DNA of 64,000 nt. Origin: Marinobacter maritimus. Its GTDB lineage: Bacteria > Pseudomonadota > Gammaproteobacteria > Pseudomonadales > Oleiphilaceae. The translations under genes and the position numbers were made by a program. The notes below the pieces were generated by a model. The model did not search any database and was not told the origin of the DNA. It saw nothing but the letters and a program-made list of their open reading frames with translations. The DNA is taken from contig NZ_VCGW01000001.1 in the NCBI RefSeq assembly GCF_007671675.1, positions 682,001 through 746,000 on the forward strand, in the 5' to 3' direction. How positions within the stretch are numbered: the stretch's first letter is position 1; every line of letters starts with the position of its first letter. Shown here piece by piece: positions 18,008-27,483 of the stretch.

Positions 18008-18780
18008 TGATCAGGACCGACACCAGAACCATGACCATTGCCATTCTGATACTGACGCTCTGTTTACCTGTTACTGCCTGGGCAGGCTGGTTGTGGGGTG
18101 AGGATGAACCCGACCCCATGGTTCAGGTTGTTGAACCATTTGTTGTCTGGCGTACCGGCCCTGCGGTGGGGTATCCGGTTTTTCACAGCAGCGAAAAGGG
18201 TGAGTGGCTTACGCTTCTGCAGCGCAAGACTGGCTGGATGAAAGTGCGGGATGGGAAAAGTCGCGAAGGTTGGGTGGCCGTGGCTGCTATTGCACAAACC
18301 CGGGATGCAACGGGTGAGTTTGTCGACCTTAACGTGCCGAACCTCGAAGCGTTCCGTGAGCGGAATGTTGAAGCCGGAATCATGATGGGGGAGTTCGAAG
18401 GAGCGCCCGTAACGTCAGGTTATGGAGGCTACTGGTTTACGCCCAACCTGGCAGCGGAGCTCTGGGGCTCGCAGGTACTGGGAAGCGCCTCGGAAATACT
18501 CATGGTGAACGCCAATATTGTGCATCAACCGTTTCCTCATTGGCGGGTTTCACCGTTTTTCACCCTTGGTGTAGGCCATATCTGGGTAGACCCGAAAACG
18601 ACACTCGCTCAGCCAGAGGAGCGTGAAAACAGCATTGGCCATGCGGGCCTTGGTCTGCGCGTTTACATCACCGACCGTTATTTTATCCGGGCCGAGTTCA
18701 AGGACTACAAAGTCTTTACCAGCCGATCAACCAACGAAGAAGCGACAGAATGGAAAATCGGACTAAGTATCTTTTTCTGA
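18004..18780 (+). CDS. SH3-like plus outer-membrane beta-barrel protein
   Basis: A 258-residue exported protein. After a signal peptide (IAILILTLCLPVTAWAG) comes a bacterial SH3-like domain, about residues 35-95 (VVWRTGPAVGYPVFHSSEKG, then GWMKVRDGKSREGWV). The last 130 residues have the alternating aromatic/polar pattern of an 8-strand barrel, ending GLSIFF with the terminal phenylalanine typical of outer-membrane proteins. SH3-like domains often bind peptidoglycan or partner proteins. It overlaps its neighbours on both sides (4 bases upstream, 31 downstream), showing tight translational coupling. Confidence 0.65.
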   Translation: MMIRTDTRTMTIAILILTLCLPVTAWAGWLWGEDEPDPMVQVVEPFVVWRTGPAVGYPVFHSSEKGEWLTLLQRKTGWMKVRDGKSREGWVAVAAIAQTRDATGEFVDLNVPNLEAFRERNVEAGIMMGEFEGAPVTSGYGGYWFTPNLAAELWGSQVLGSASEILMVNANIVHQPFPHWRVSPFFTLGVGHIWVDPKTTLAQPEERENSIGHAGLGLRVYITDRYFIRAEFKDYKVFTSRSTNEEATEWKIGLSIFF

Positions 18781-19409
18781 CCGGGTTCTGCCTGGCACAA
18801 GTCATGGCTTTTGCGCCTCAGGTTTTTGCTGCGGAAAAGGCCGAGCGTGACGACCGGCCTTTGATCGAGCCGGATGTAACGCCGGTGCCAGTAGACGAAG
18901 CCCTGATCGATACCGAGAACTTCGAGATCGGGGCCTTTGTGGGAATCATGAATATTGAAGATTTCGAGTCCTCATTGGTATATGGCGGCAAGCTCACCTA
19001 TCACCTGAGTGAGTCGTTTTTCTTCGAGGCGGGAATAGGCTTTGCGGAGGGCGGTCAAACCAGCTTTGAAAATCTGGCAGGCAACGTGCAGGTGCTCACC
19101 GACAGCGAGCGTGACTACCGCTATTACAATATCAACCTGGGTTATAACGTTCTGCCCGGTCAGGCGTTTCTTACCGAGAACTACGCATTTAACACCAACT
19201 TCTACTTGATTGCTGGTGCAGGTGCTACGGACTTTGCTGGCGATACCCGTTTTACCCTCAACGCCGGCGCCGGCTATCAGATTCTGCTGACAGACAGCCT
19301 TGCGATACATCTGGGCGTACGCCAGCACTTTTACCGCATTGATGTGGTGGGTGCCGAGAAGACGTCCATGAACACCGAAATCAGTTCCGGATTGTCGGTC
19401 TTTTTCTGA
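18750..19409 (+). CDS. Small outer-membrane beta-barrel protein
   Basis: A 219-residue exported protein with a signal ending FAPQVFAAE and a predicted barrel closing in GLSVFF. It resembles the outer membrane beta-barrel domain family first defined around myxobacterial proteins (EIGAFVGIMNIEDFES, VYGGKLTYHLSESFFFEAGIG, YNVLPG). It looks like a paralogue of the barrel half of the preceding protein, lacking the SH3-like part, so the operon may encode two related barrels, as the Glt system does with GltA and GltB. The start lies 31 bases inside the upstream gene. Confidence 0.6.
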   Translation: MENRTKYLFLTGFCLAQVMAFAPQVFAAEKAERDDRPLIEPDVTPVPVDEALIDTENFEIGAFVGIMNIEDFESSLVYGGKLTYHLSESFFFEAGIGFAEGGQTSFENLAGNVQVLTDSERDYRYYNINLGYNVLPGQAFLTENYAFNTNFYLIAGAGATDFAGDTRFTLNAGAGYQILLTDSLAIHLGVRQHFYRIDVVGAEKTSMNTEISSGLSVFF

Positions 19410-19426
19410 GTACAGGAGCCTTTGAA

Positions 19427-19924
19427 ATGAACAACCCGGTTACAGCCATTGCATTGGCACTTGCCCTTTCGGGCGCAGCATTCACGGTACAGGCGGACGC
19501 TATAAACGTCCCAGCCCCGGATTTCACGTTGGAGAGCCGCTCAGGAGAAAACATCCGGCTTGAAGATCATCGTGGCGAAGTGGTCATGCTGAACTTCTGG
19601 GCCTCCTGGTGCGGGCCTTGCCGGCAGGAAATGCCGTTGATGGACGACATCTACAGCCGTTATCAGGATCTGGGATTTACTATTCTGGCGGTAAATGTTG
19701 ACGAAAACCGTGATGAGGCGTTGCGTTTTCTGGACAAGGTGCCGGTGAATTATCCGATCCTGTACGACCCGGAGAGTTCAGTTAGCGAGCTCTACGAAGT
19801 CCCGGCTATGCCTACAACCTTGATGATTGATCGTGATGGTAATGCCCGCTATATCCATTATGGCTACAAGCCCGGTTATGAAGACGAATACGAAACCCAG
19901 ATCAGAGCGCTGGTGCGAGAGTGA
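19427..19924 (+). CDS. TlpA-like periplasmic thioredoxin
   Basis: A 165-residue exported thiol-disulfide protein. The signal ends VQADA, followed by the AhpC/TSA-like opening PAPDFTLESRSG and the active site WCGPC (cysteines 62 and 65). A cis-proline loop (VPAMPTTLMID) is present. Such proteins reduce cysteines in apocytochromes or metal-binding proteins in the periplasm. Four haem-c or Cys-rich proteins are encoded close by, which fits that job, as does the Cys-containing tail of the next gene product. It sits 17 bases after the barrel gene. Confidence 0.8.
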   Translation: MNNPVTAIALALALSGAAFTVQADAINVPAPDFTLESRSGENIRLEDHRGEVVMLNFWASWCGPCRQEMPLMDDIYSRYQDLGFTILAVNVDENRDEALRFLDKVPVNYPILYDPESSVSELYEVPAMPTTLMIDRDGNARYIHYGYKPGYEDEYETQIRALVRE

Positions 19925-19944
19925 TTTCAGGGCAGGTAGGCGTT

Positions 19945-20181
19945 ATGCGTAAATTGACTATCATGCTGCCATTGCTGTTGGCGCTGTTGCTGTCGGCGAC
20001 CGCTGGGTGCAGTTCCGTAAAACCCTGGGTGAAGCCCTATGAGCGGGATCGCCTCGCGGATCCGATCATGAGCCAGAACCGCCATGGCAAAGCAGATTCC
20101 TACATGAATCACGTCTATCAGGCCCGGGAGTCTGCCCGTGGGGCGGAAGGCGGCTCGGGAGGTGGTTGTGGTTGTAACTGA
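19945..20181 (+). CDS. DUF4266 small lipoprotein with Gly-Cys tail
   Basis: A 78-residue lipoprotein: signal with lipobox TAGC (cysteine 22), the family core KPWVKPYERDRLADPIM and a glycine-rich end reading GGSGGGCGCN. The core and tail are what I associate with DUF4266, whose function is unknown. Two cysteines spaced by one residue at the extreme C-terminus suggest metal binding, lipid or flavin attachment, or oxidation by the neighbouring thioredoxin; none is shown. The ATG gives a clean lipoprotein signal; an in-frame GTG at 19921, overlapping the TlpA stop, is the alternative. It overlaps the DUF3570 gene by about 14 bases. Confidence 0.75.
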   Translation: MRKLTIMLPLLLALLLSATAGCSSVKPWVKPYERDRLADPIMSQNRHGKADSYMNHVYQARESARGAEGGSGGGCGCN

Positions 20182-21328
20182 TCGCACCTGTCTGGCTCGT
20201 TCGGCTTGGTTGTTTCTTGTGCTGACAGTTTCGTGCTCGTTTGCGCAGGCCGCGACCTTGCCGGTCGATAACGTGGATGTGCTTTACCATCGCTACGATG
20301 GTGGTGGCATGGTGATTGATGGCCCCTCCGTACTGGTGCGCAAGAGCGCCGGGCCACAAGTGTCGCTGACGGGGCAGTACTACGTGGATATGGTGTCAGC
20401 TGCCTCTGTGGACGTGCTGGCAACCGCAAGCCCTTATACGGAAGAACGCACTGAGTACTCCCTGGGTGTCGATTATCTCTATGAGCGCGCAATCATGAGC
20501 CTTGGTTTTACCAATAGCTCGGAGAACGATTACGAAGCCAATACCGTTTATTTCACGGTTAGCCAGGAATTCTTTGGCGGTATGTCTACCGTCACCCTTG
20601 GTTATGCGAGTGGTTGGGATGAAGTCGGCCAGATCGGTAACGACAATTTCAGTGAGGACGCCGACCGCAGAAACTACCAGTTAGGATTTAGCCAGGTGCT
20701 CACCCGCAACATGCTGGTAGGGCTTGATCTGGAGGTGGTTACGGATGAAGGCTTCTTGCAGAATCCGTACCGTAAGAACCGCTATCTGGATCCTAACGAC
20801 GCAACATTGTTTCTCTATCAGCCAGAGCGTTATCCGGAAACGAGAACCAGCACCTCGGTGGCTGCCCGGGCTATTTACCATCTGCCGTATCGCGCCTCTA
20901 TCCACGGGGAATACCGGTATTTCAGTGACACCTGGGGAATTAGCGCACACACGGTTGAGCTGGGCTACGTACACGCTTTGAATGAGCGCTGGTCCCTCGA
21001 AGGCTCGATTCGCTATTACCGTCAGAGCGAAGCAGATTTCTACAGCGACCTTTTCGCCTTTGAAAACTCACAGACCCACCTGGCAAGGGACAAAGAAATG
21101 AGTTCGCTCTCGGGCACAACTCTGGCAACGGGCGCAGTTTATGAGTGGAAGCAACCATCCCTGCCTGGCATCAAACGGGTGCAGGTCAGCCTGCTGCTGG
21201 ATTGGCTGAACTTTGATTATGACAACTTCCGGGATGTTACCGCGCCCGGCAGTTATCTGCCGGGCGAAGAGCCGCTTTATTCATTCGATGCGCTGGTTAC
21301 CAGAGCATCGTTGATTCTTGAATACTGA
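20168..21328 (+). CDS. DUF3570 outer-membrane beta-barrel protein
   Basis: A roughly 386-residue protein with a signal (SAWLFLVLTVSCSFAQA) and then a long run of amphipathic beta-strands ending LILEY, as in outer-membrane barrels. The opening YHRYDGGGMVIDGPSVLVRK and YYVDMVSAASVDVLATASPY are what I associate with DUF3570. The GTG at 20168 is chosen because GGGAGGTGG lies just before it; GTGs at 20138 and 20162 are possible. DUF3570 and DUF4266 genes commonly adjoin, so the barrel and the small lipoprotein probably act together. The substrate is unknown; the size would allow a 14-16-strand pore. Confidence 0.75.
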   Translation: MVVTDRTCLARSAWLFLVLTVSCSFAQAATLPVDNVDVLYHRYDGGGMVIDGPSVLVRKSAGPQVSLTGQYYVDMVSAASVDVLATASPYTEERTEYSLGVDYLYERAIMSLGFTNSSENDYEANTVYFTVSQEFFGGMSTVTLGYASGWDEVGQIGNDNFSEDADRRNYQLGFSQVLTRNMLVGLDLEVVTDEGFLQNPYRKNRYLDPNDATLFLYQPERYPETRTSTSVAARAIYHLPYRASIHGEYRYFSDTWGISAHTVELGYVHALNERWSLEGSIRYYRQSEADFYSDLFAFENSQTHLARDKEMSSLSGTTLATGAVYEWKQPSLPGIKRVQVSLLLDWLNFDYDNFRDVTAPGSYLPGEEPLYSFDALVTRASLILEY

Positions 21329-21347
21329 GTTTGCAGGAAACCTGATT

Positions 21348-21893
21348 ATGACGGATTCATTCAAAACCCTGTTCGCTGGTGTACTCGCGGCAATGGTTGT
21401 GTTTACAAGCGCAGCGGTGCAAGCCGAGGCCGAGGCTGAACAAGACAGCAAAGCCGTTGCCGAGCGCGTTGAGGCTCTGAAAAAGAACGTCATCCGCCTG
21501 AACCGTGACCTCTTCATTCTGGAAGAAGACCTGTTGTTCCCGGCCAGCACACAATTTGCGGTTTTCCTGAGCGTTAATGCGGGCGAATTTCTCAATCTGG
21601 ATGCAGTCAAGCTGAAGGTCGATGGCGATATTGTCGCATCCCACCTATATACGGAACGTCAGGTTACAGCCCTCGAGAGGGGTGGCATGCAGCGGTTGTT
21701 CATTGGCAATCTGAAAACCGGCACCCATGAGGTTACCGTTTTCGTAGAGGGTATGGGCCCGAATAATCGTGCCTACAAGCAGGCAGCAACGCTGGCTTTT
21801 GAGAAGAGCACTGAGACGACTGCTCTGGAAATCCGCATCAAGGACCGCTCTTCGGATTATCAGCCCATGGTTTCCATCGTGGAGTGGGAGTGA
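21348..21893 (+). CDS. Periplasmic protein of unknown function, PEGA/Ig-like
   Basis: A 181-residue exported protein with a signal ending VQAEAEAE, then a short coiled-coil stretch (SKAVAERVEALKKNVIRLNRDL) and a beta-rich domain (FLNLDAVKLKVDG, LFIGNLKTGTHEVTVFVEGMG). The second half resembles small Ig-like or PEGA folds. Relatives are sometimes labelled AraC regulators in databases, but no helix-turn-helix is present and the signal peptide argues against it. It sits between the DUF3570 barrel and the TPR genes and overlaps the next gene by GTGA. It may be a periplasmic linker of the complex. Confidence 0.55.
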   Translation: MTDSFKTLFAGVLAAMVVFTSAAVQAEAEAEQDSKAVAERVEALKKNVIRLNRDLFILEEDLLFPASTQFAVFLSVNAGEFLNLDAVKLKVDGDIVASHLYTERQVTALERGGMQRLFIGNLKTGTHEVTVFVEGMGPNNRAYKQAATLAFEKSTETTALEIRIKDRSSDYQPMVSIVEWE

Positions 21894-23914
21894 CACGACC
21901 TGTGGCATTCATCGCAAGGGTATTTCGTTCCAGGCTGTCGGCACTTTTGGTAGCTGCAACTGCCAGCGGTTTACCGCTCATGTTCGGTGCGCCGGCGATG
22001 GCGGCTGGCGATGCACCGGAGCGGGCCAAAGATCCCATGTACGGCTGGGTATTATACAACTACTACCAGGGTGAGGCCTTTGACGCGCTGACACTGCTGG
22101 ATGTGGCCCGGGAGCGTGGCGGTATTGGTGGCCATGGTGCCTATCCGGAGTTGGTCGAAGGCGGCCTTATGCTGTCGTACGGCTTGACTCGCGAAGCCCG
22201 AGAGCTTTTCACCCGCTTGCTTGAGGATACAAACAGCCGCGGAAGTTATGATTCGGACAACGAGGAAACTCAAGTAACGCTGACTCCCGAAGTGCGCACT
22301 CAGGCATGGTTTTATCTGGGCAAAGTCTTTTACCTCGAAGGCGATTATCAGTTGGCCTACGAGAACCTTCAGCGTGTTGACGCAGACGTGCTGGAATATA
22401 GCGATTCAGGCCTGTACGCGGAATGGCTTTACCTGAAAGCGCAGCTGGCAATGATGTCTGGTGCTTTTGATCGCAAAGAAGGCATCACAGCGGGTGAAGA
22501 AACTTCGATTGAAAGCCTGCGTGAAGCGCTTGAACAGTCAGGCCTTTGGGCTCACTACCTGAGCTACAACGTGGCAATGGCGGAAATCGCCGCAGGTGAG
22601 TTTGCGGTAGCGCAGCAAAACCTGAGTGAACTCATTGCAGACATGGAAGATGAGTCACCAAAGGATGAGTTGGTTGCCGAGCAACGCGCGTTGCTGGACA
22701 AAAGCAGGTTATCCCTTGCCCGGTTGTACCTCAGAGACGCCCGTTTTGATGATGCACTGGCCCTACTGGGTGCCCTGCCTCTGGATGGTGTGTTTTCCGA
22801 CAGGGCACTGTTTGATTACGCGGTCGCGGCGGCCGGCCGGGGCCAGATGCAACGGGCTCTGGATGCGCTTGATGCACTTTCGCAACGGACACTGTTTTTG
22901 CCCTGGCGCGAGCAGGTTCCCTATGCTCGGGGTTATGTGCTTGAGCAGATGAACCAACCTCGCAAGGCACTCACGGCATTTACCCAAGCGGCGGAACACT
23001 ACGAAAACCGGGGTGAGGAACTGGTGACAGCCCGGCAGGCATTGACCGAAGAGAATCTTAATGCGAGGTTGAGTTTCCTGCGTGATAGCGATGAAATCAT
23101 TACCGATTCCTACGGCCGCTTACGGGTGACGCCTGTCGATTTCGGGCTGTCAGAAGTGTTGGCCGGGGAACCCTTCCAGCAGGCTCTGGGAGAGCTGAAC
23201 GAACTCTACCGAATGCAGTCTTTGCTGATGCAGAGGGAGAGTCAGTTCAGTACTTTTGAAACCATGTTGGAAACCCGAAAAATACAACGCGAACGCCGAA
23301 GCCGCGAAGCCCGCTTTGAACTCGAGCAACAACAGGCAGACGACTGGGTTGAAGCACAGGAATCGTTTCGTTCAGATATTGAAGCCGCTCTTGCCAGAGA
23401 AGATGCTGAATTCTTCATGACCACTGAACAGAAAGCCCTGAAAACGCAGTTGGATAAAGTTGCAGCCACGCTTGCGCGGCTGCCGGACGACCAGAGTATT
23501 GCCAGCCAGCGGGAAAAATACCAGCGAATGAAAGCCTATTTCGATTGGACCTTGGCGAACGATTATGGCGTTAACCGCTGGGCGGCCCAGAAACAGCTGC
23601 GCGAACTGGACAGGGAAATGGAACAGTTCCGAGATCAAAGAACAGTCATAGAAGCTCTGATGGCAGGAGACGAGGAGCATAACGAACTGGCTGGCCGGCT
23701 TATTCGCAAAGCTGCCGAGCTTCAGGTGTTGAAAGCACAGGTTCAAGAAGCATTGGCGCAGGCACGACGTATTCTGATAAGCCGACTGGACCAGGCTCTT
23801 GAACAACAGAACACGGAGCTGAGGCGCTATCTGGTAGCATCCCGCCATGCTCAGGCAAGGCTGGCGGATCAGTTGTTTCGGGCAAGCCAGAACCCGGAGG
23901 TTGCCAATGATTAA
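21890..23914 (+). CDS. Large periplasmic TPR-like protein with coiled coil
   Basis: A 674-residue protein. The signal is ALLVAATASGLPLMFGAPAMA. The first 350 residues are helical repeats of TPR type (MYGWVLYNYYQGEAFDALTLL, AWFYLGKVFYLEGDYQLAYENLQ, ALFDYAVAAAGRGQMQRALDAL). A long charged coiled coil follows (ESQFSTFETMLETRKIQRERR, FELEQQQADDWVEAQ and onward to the C-terminus). A GTG start within the GTGA overlap is chosen, with GGAG upstream. It could span the periplasm as a scaffold, as TPR proteins of Glt-type machines are thought to do. Confidence 0.6.
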   Translation: MTRPVAFIARVFRSRLSALLVAATASGLPLMFGAPAMAAGDAPERAKDPMYGWVLYNYYQGEAFDALTLLDVARERGGIGGHGAYPELVEGGLMLSYGLTREARELFTRLLEDTNSRGSYDSDNEETQVTLTPEVRTQAWFYLGKVFYLEGDYQLAYENLQRVDADVLEYSDSGLYAEWLYLKAQLAMMSGAFDRKEGITAGEETSIESLREALEQSGLWAHYLSYNVAMAEIAAGEFAVAQQNLSELIADMEDESPKDELVAEQRALLDKSRLSLARLYLRDARFDDALALLGALPLDGVFSDRALFDYAVAAAGRGQMQRALDALDALSQRTLFLPWREQVPYARGYVLEQMNQPRKALTAFTQAAEHYENRGEELVTARQALTEENLNARLSFLRDSDEIITDSYGRLRVTPVDFGLSEVLAGEPFQQALGELNELYRMQSLLMQRESQFSTFETMLETRKIQRERRSREARFELEQQQADDWVEAQESFRSDIEAALAREDAEFFMTTEQKALKTQLDKVAATLARLPDDQSIASQREKYQRMKAYFDWTLANDYGVNRWAAQKQLRELDREMEQFRDQRTVIEALMAGDEEHNELAGRLIRKAAELQVLKAQVQEALAQARRILISRLDQALEQQNTELRRYLVASRHAQARLADQLFRASQNPEVAND

Positions 23915-26894
23915 GCAGCCTCTGGAAAAACAGCATAGGCACGGGCACTCCGCGTTGCGCGTTTCCCGGTTATTGGTGCCGGTATTCTCAGCATTGCTGG
24001 CCACGGGTTGTCAGAGCCTGTGGTGGGGGCAGGGCGATGGCGAAATGCCTGCGGCCCGGCCAGGAACACTTGCGTCTTTAAGCCCGACAAGTGCGACACC
24101 TACCGCAGGCCCTGCAGTGTTCGAGGGCGGGCCTAAGGGGGCAGTAGAGGACGCCGTTTCGCTTGAATCTGTAATGCGCAGTTATCGTGACCTGCTTCCG
24201 CTGGTGGACGACCCCGTTAAGCAGGTCACCATCCGGCACCGGCTCGCGGATCTCGAGTTCGCCCGCGCTGAGCGAATCATGACGGATACCGCAGAGGACG
24301 ATTTGTCCGGTGCCATCGCCGCGTACACCAATCTGTTGGCGGAATACCCCGAGCGTAAAGGCAACGACCAGATTTACTATCAGCTATCCAGAGCCTGGGA
24401 ACTACGTGGCAGAACCAATGAACAACTGGATGCCCTGGACACTCTGGTAACGGCCTATCCCGATTCGGATTACTGGGTTGAAGCCCAGTTCCGGCGTGCA
24501 GATATTCTGTTTATCAATGGTCAATATGCTGAGGCTGAGCAGGCGTTTGATGAGGTTGCTCGTGCTGGTGGTGAGCGTGCAAGCGCCAAAGAAAGCGCCG
24601 ATCCGACCTTTTTGATGAATGCGCACTATATGAAGGGGTGGAGTCAATTCAAGCAAGGCGACTATCAAAAAGCTCTGCTCAGCTACATTGACGTGCTTGA
24701 TCTGATCATGCCAGGTGAGCAGGTCGCAGAAGCGCCGGATCAACGCTATCAGACACTCACCGAAGACCTTTTCCGGGTTGTCGGCTTATCATTATCCTAT
24801 CTCGACGGAGCAGACACGCTGAGGTCGCTTTTCCGTCAGACGGGCAGCCGGCCCTATGAAGTTCTGGTTTACGATCGCTACAGTAAATTATTGATTGAGC
24901 GTGAACGCTACAGCGACGCGGTTGATGTGTTTGAGACGTATATTGACGAGCATCCGGAAAGCCCCTGGGCGCCGCGCTATCATATGCGGATCATCGATAC
25001 CCTGTTACTGGCCGGCTTCGACCAGGCGATTCCCGATGGTAAGGCTGAGTTTATAGAGCGCTACGGTATTTACAGTGATTACTGGTCGCAAACCGATTCC
25101 GAAACCCTGGTGTACATCGAAAACCAGCTCGAGATCCTGCTGCCAGAGCTCGCCGACCGGCATTATCTGCTGGCAGGTGAAGCCAGGAAGCAGATGCAGC
25201 CGGGCGTGGATCGTCAGCCTGATAGCAGCGGAGAGCTAAGCCCTGCTGCGGAAGAGCATTATCGGCAGGCCGCGGCTTACTATGCCGAATTTGCTGCTAC
25301 TTTTCCGGGCCACCCCCGCACACCCGAACGTTTGTTCCTGTTGGCAGAAACCTATGTCGAACTGCAGGAGTGGCCCGACGCCATTCAGGCATTTGAACGG
25401 GTTGCCTACGATTTTTCTGCCGATGGCCAGGCGCCGGAGCGAGCCGCTGAAGCAGGGTATGCCTCTGTTCTGGCATTCCGCGAGTACGCACGCACCTGGA
25501 TGGATGAAACAAGCGAAGATCTGTTTGCACTGCAGGAAATGCAACAACTTAACCGTTTGAGATTTGTGAATGCCTACCCGCAGGACCCCCGCGCACCGGG
25601 TGTCTATTACATTGCGTTGCAGCGGCAATTTGATCAACAGAATCTTGAAGAAGTTATTCCCATGGTTGCCCGCCTGGTGACCTGGCGGCCGACCGCGGAC
25701 CCTGCTCTGGTAACCGAGGCGCAACTGATGGCCGGCCATAGCCTGTTTGAGCTTGCGCGCTATGGCGAAGCCGAGCAGGCCTATAGTGAAGCACTCGCAA
25801 TGATGTTGCCGGAGGACCAGCGACGGCCCGGTATACAGGAAAACATGGCCGCATCCGTATTTCGTCAGGCGGAGCAACTCGCAGAGGCAGGCAATGTTGA
25901 TGCAGCCGTTAGCGAGTATTTGCGGGTAGGTGGGGTGGCGCCAGCGTCTATGCTGAACGCCAATGCGCAATATGACGCGGCATCTCTGCTGGTAAGTGCT
26001 ACGCGCTGGGATGAGGCTATCGCAGTATTGAATGGTTTCCGGATGGACTTCCCGGAGCATGAACTGGCCGATACGGTGCCTGCGAAACTGGCCTTCGCTT
26101 ACCGGGAAACCGGGCAGTGGGAGAAGGCCGGGGACGAGCTTAACCTCATGGTTTCTATGGCGACTACGCCGGAAGAGCGCCGGGAAAACCAGCAAATTGC
26201 GGCCGAGCTTTATGACCAGGCAGGAAACGATGATAAAGCGATCGATGCTTGGCGCCAATACGCCAATAGCCACCCTGAGCCAGCCCCTGTTTACATGGAG
26301 GCTGCCAACCGGCTGGCGGAGCTTTACGAAACCCGTGGCGATTTCGGGCGTCGTGACTTCTGGCTGAACAGGCAGATGGAAAAAGTGGATCAGAGCCCGG
26401 AGGCCGCAGACGATCGCATGCGCTATTTGGCGGCGTCTGCCTCTGCGACCCTGGCTCGGGAGGCGTTGGCGAACTATGACAGCATCCGCCTCACATTGCC
26501 GTTGAATGAGAGCATGATAGCCAAGTCCGATGCTCTGGAGGATGCGGTGCAGGCTTATCAGAAAACGGCCAGCTACGGGCTATCGTCGTTTGCCACAGAA
26601 GCTGGCTATCAGATTGCCCATATCTACAGCCGTCTTGGTGCCGATCTGATGGATTCCGAGCGGCCCGAGGGATTGAGCGATTTGGAACTTGCCCAATATG
26701 AGCTTCTGCTGGAAGAGCAGGCTTATCCATTCGAAGACAGCGCCATTGATATCCATGAACAGAATATCCAGCGCGCCCGTGAAGGCATCTTCGATGAATG
26801 GGTGCAGCGCAGCTATGAGTCATTACGTCGTTTGCTGCCCGGTCGCTATAACAAAACCGAAATCACAGCCGGAGCAGTTCATGATCTGGGATAA
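23907..26894 (+). CDS. Very large TPR lipoprotein
   Basis: A 995-residue lipoprotein (lipobox LATGC near residue 36) made mostly of TPR or Sel1-like helical repeats. Examples are GAIAAYTNLLAEYPERKGND, AQFRRADILFINGQYAEAEQA, YSDAVDVFETYIDEHPES, RLFLLAETYVELQEWPDAI and MAGHSLFELARYGEAEQAY. Such solenoids bind partner proteins. The start follows CGGAGG and overlaps the previous stop by 8 bases. In size and repeat content it compares with the giant TPR protein GltD/AgmU of the myxobacterial gliding machine, though homology would need a profile search. Confidence 0.65.
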   Translation: MIKQPLEKQHRHGHSALRVSRLLVPVFSALLATGCQSLWWGQGDGEMPAARPGTLASLSPTSATPTAGPAVFEGGPKGAVEDAVSLESVMRSYRDLLPLVDDPVKQVTIRHRLADLEFARAERIMTDTAEDDLSGAIAAYTNLLAEYPERKGNDQIYYQLSRAWELRGRTNEQLDALDTLVTAYPDSDYWVEAQFRRADILFINGQYAEAEQAFDEVARAGGERASAKESADPTFLMNAHYMKGWSQFKQGDYQKALLSYIDVLDLIMPGEQVAEAPDQRYQTLTEDLFRVVGLSLSYLDGADTLRSLFRQTGSRPYEVLVYDRYSKLLIERERYSDAVDVFETYIDEHPESPWAPRYHMRIIDTLLLAGFDQAIPDGKAEFIERYGIYSDYWSQTDSETLVYIENQLEILLPELADRHYLLAGEARKQMQPGVDRQPDSSGELSPAAEEHYRQAAAYYAEFAATFPGHPRTPERLFLLAETYVELQEWPDAIQAFERVAYDFSADGQAPERAAEAGYASVLAFREYARTWMDETSEDLFALQEMQQLNRLRFVNAYPQDPRAPGVYYIALQRQFDQQNLEEVIPMVARLVTWRPTADPALVTEAQLMAGHSLFELARYGEAEQAYSEALAMMLPEDQRRPGIQENMAASVFRQAEQLAEAGNVDAAVSEYLRVGGVAPASMLNANAQYDAASLLVSATRWDEAIAVLNGFRMDFPEHELADTVPAKLAFAYRETGQWEKAGDELNLMVSMATTPEERRENQQIAAELYDQAGNDDKAIDAWRQYANSHPEPAPVYMEAANRLAELYETRGDFGRRDFWLNRQMEKVDQSPEAADDRMRYLAASASATLAREALANYDSIRLTLPLNESMIAKSDALEDAVQAYQKTASYGLSSFATEAGYQIAHIYSRLGADLMDSERPEGLSDLELAQYELLLEEQAYPFEDSAIDIHEQNIQRAREGIFDEWVQRSYESLRRLLPGRYNKTEITAGAVHDLG

Positions 26895-27468
26895 AAAACT
26901 GTACGCAGTGGTTCTGGGCATTTTGTTGTTGTCTGGTTGTGCGCTGGGGCCTGAACGCCCAGACGCGTCAGATGGAAAGGCCGTGGCCAGCGGAGAATCG
27001 GACACTCTTCTGCGGGAAGCCTTTGCCGAAGCTGTCGTGCTAATGGAAAACGGTGATGCCGATGAGGCCAGGCGACGCTTTGAGCAGATGGCTGCGGAGC
27101 ATCCGGAACGAACCGGTCCTCTGATCAACCTGGGTGTGTTGGCGTTTCAGGCGGGTGAAACCGGTAAGGCTCAGGCGCGATTTGAGGAAGTTCTTACGCT
27201 GAACCCGCGTCACCCGGTTGCGCTTAACCACCTTGGTGTCATGGCACGCAATAACGGGAATTTTTCGACCGCCGAGCAGCGTTACCGCAAGGCTCTTACT
27301 GCAAACCCGGAGTACCTGCCAGCACTTCTCAATCTGGCGTTTCTGCTGGATATTTATCTGGGTGAACCAGATCAGGCGTTGCCGCTTTATGAACAATACA
27401 AGGCGCTCGCAGCCGAACCCGACCCGAAACTGAAAGACTGGATTTTTGATGCGAAAAACAGAATCTGA
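26881..27468 (+). CDS. Small TPR lipoprotein
   Basis: A 195-residue lipoprotein (LLSGC lipobox near residue 19) with about three TPR units: EAVVLMENGDADEARRRFEQ, GPLINLGVLAFQAGETGKAQ and ALNHLGVMARNNGNFSTAEQ. The ATG is 14 bases inside the preceding gene, with GGAGC before it. A short TPR lipoprotein next to TolQR-type motor genes recalls GltE of Myxococcus and, more loosely, pilotin-like assembly factors. It probably anchors the periplasmic scaffold to the outer membrane. Confidence 0.65.
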   Translation: MIWDKKLYAVVLGILLLSGCALGPERPDASDGKAVASGESDTLLREAFAEAVVLMENGDADEARRRFEQMAAEHPERTGPLINLGVLAFQAGETGKAQARFEEVLTLNPRHPVALNHLGVMARNNGNFSTAEQRYRKALTANPEYLPALLNLAFLLDIYLGEPDQALPLYEQYKALAAEPDPKLKDWIFDAKNRI

Positions 27469-27483
27469 TGTAGGGGGCAGACC

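Noticed and set aside
21348..21893. Reading this gene as an AraC-type regulator, a label relatives often carry
   Set aside because: It has a signal peptide and beta-rich Ig-like pattern but no helix-turn-helix.
25236..26273. A 345-codon open frame opposite the large TPR lipoprotein gene
   Set aside because: The TPR frame has the lipobox, repeats and overlaps with neighbours; the antisense product has no signal or motif.
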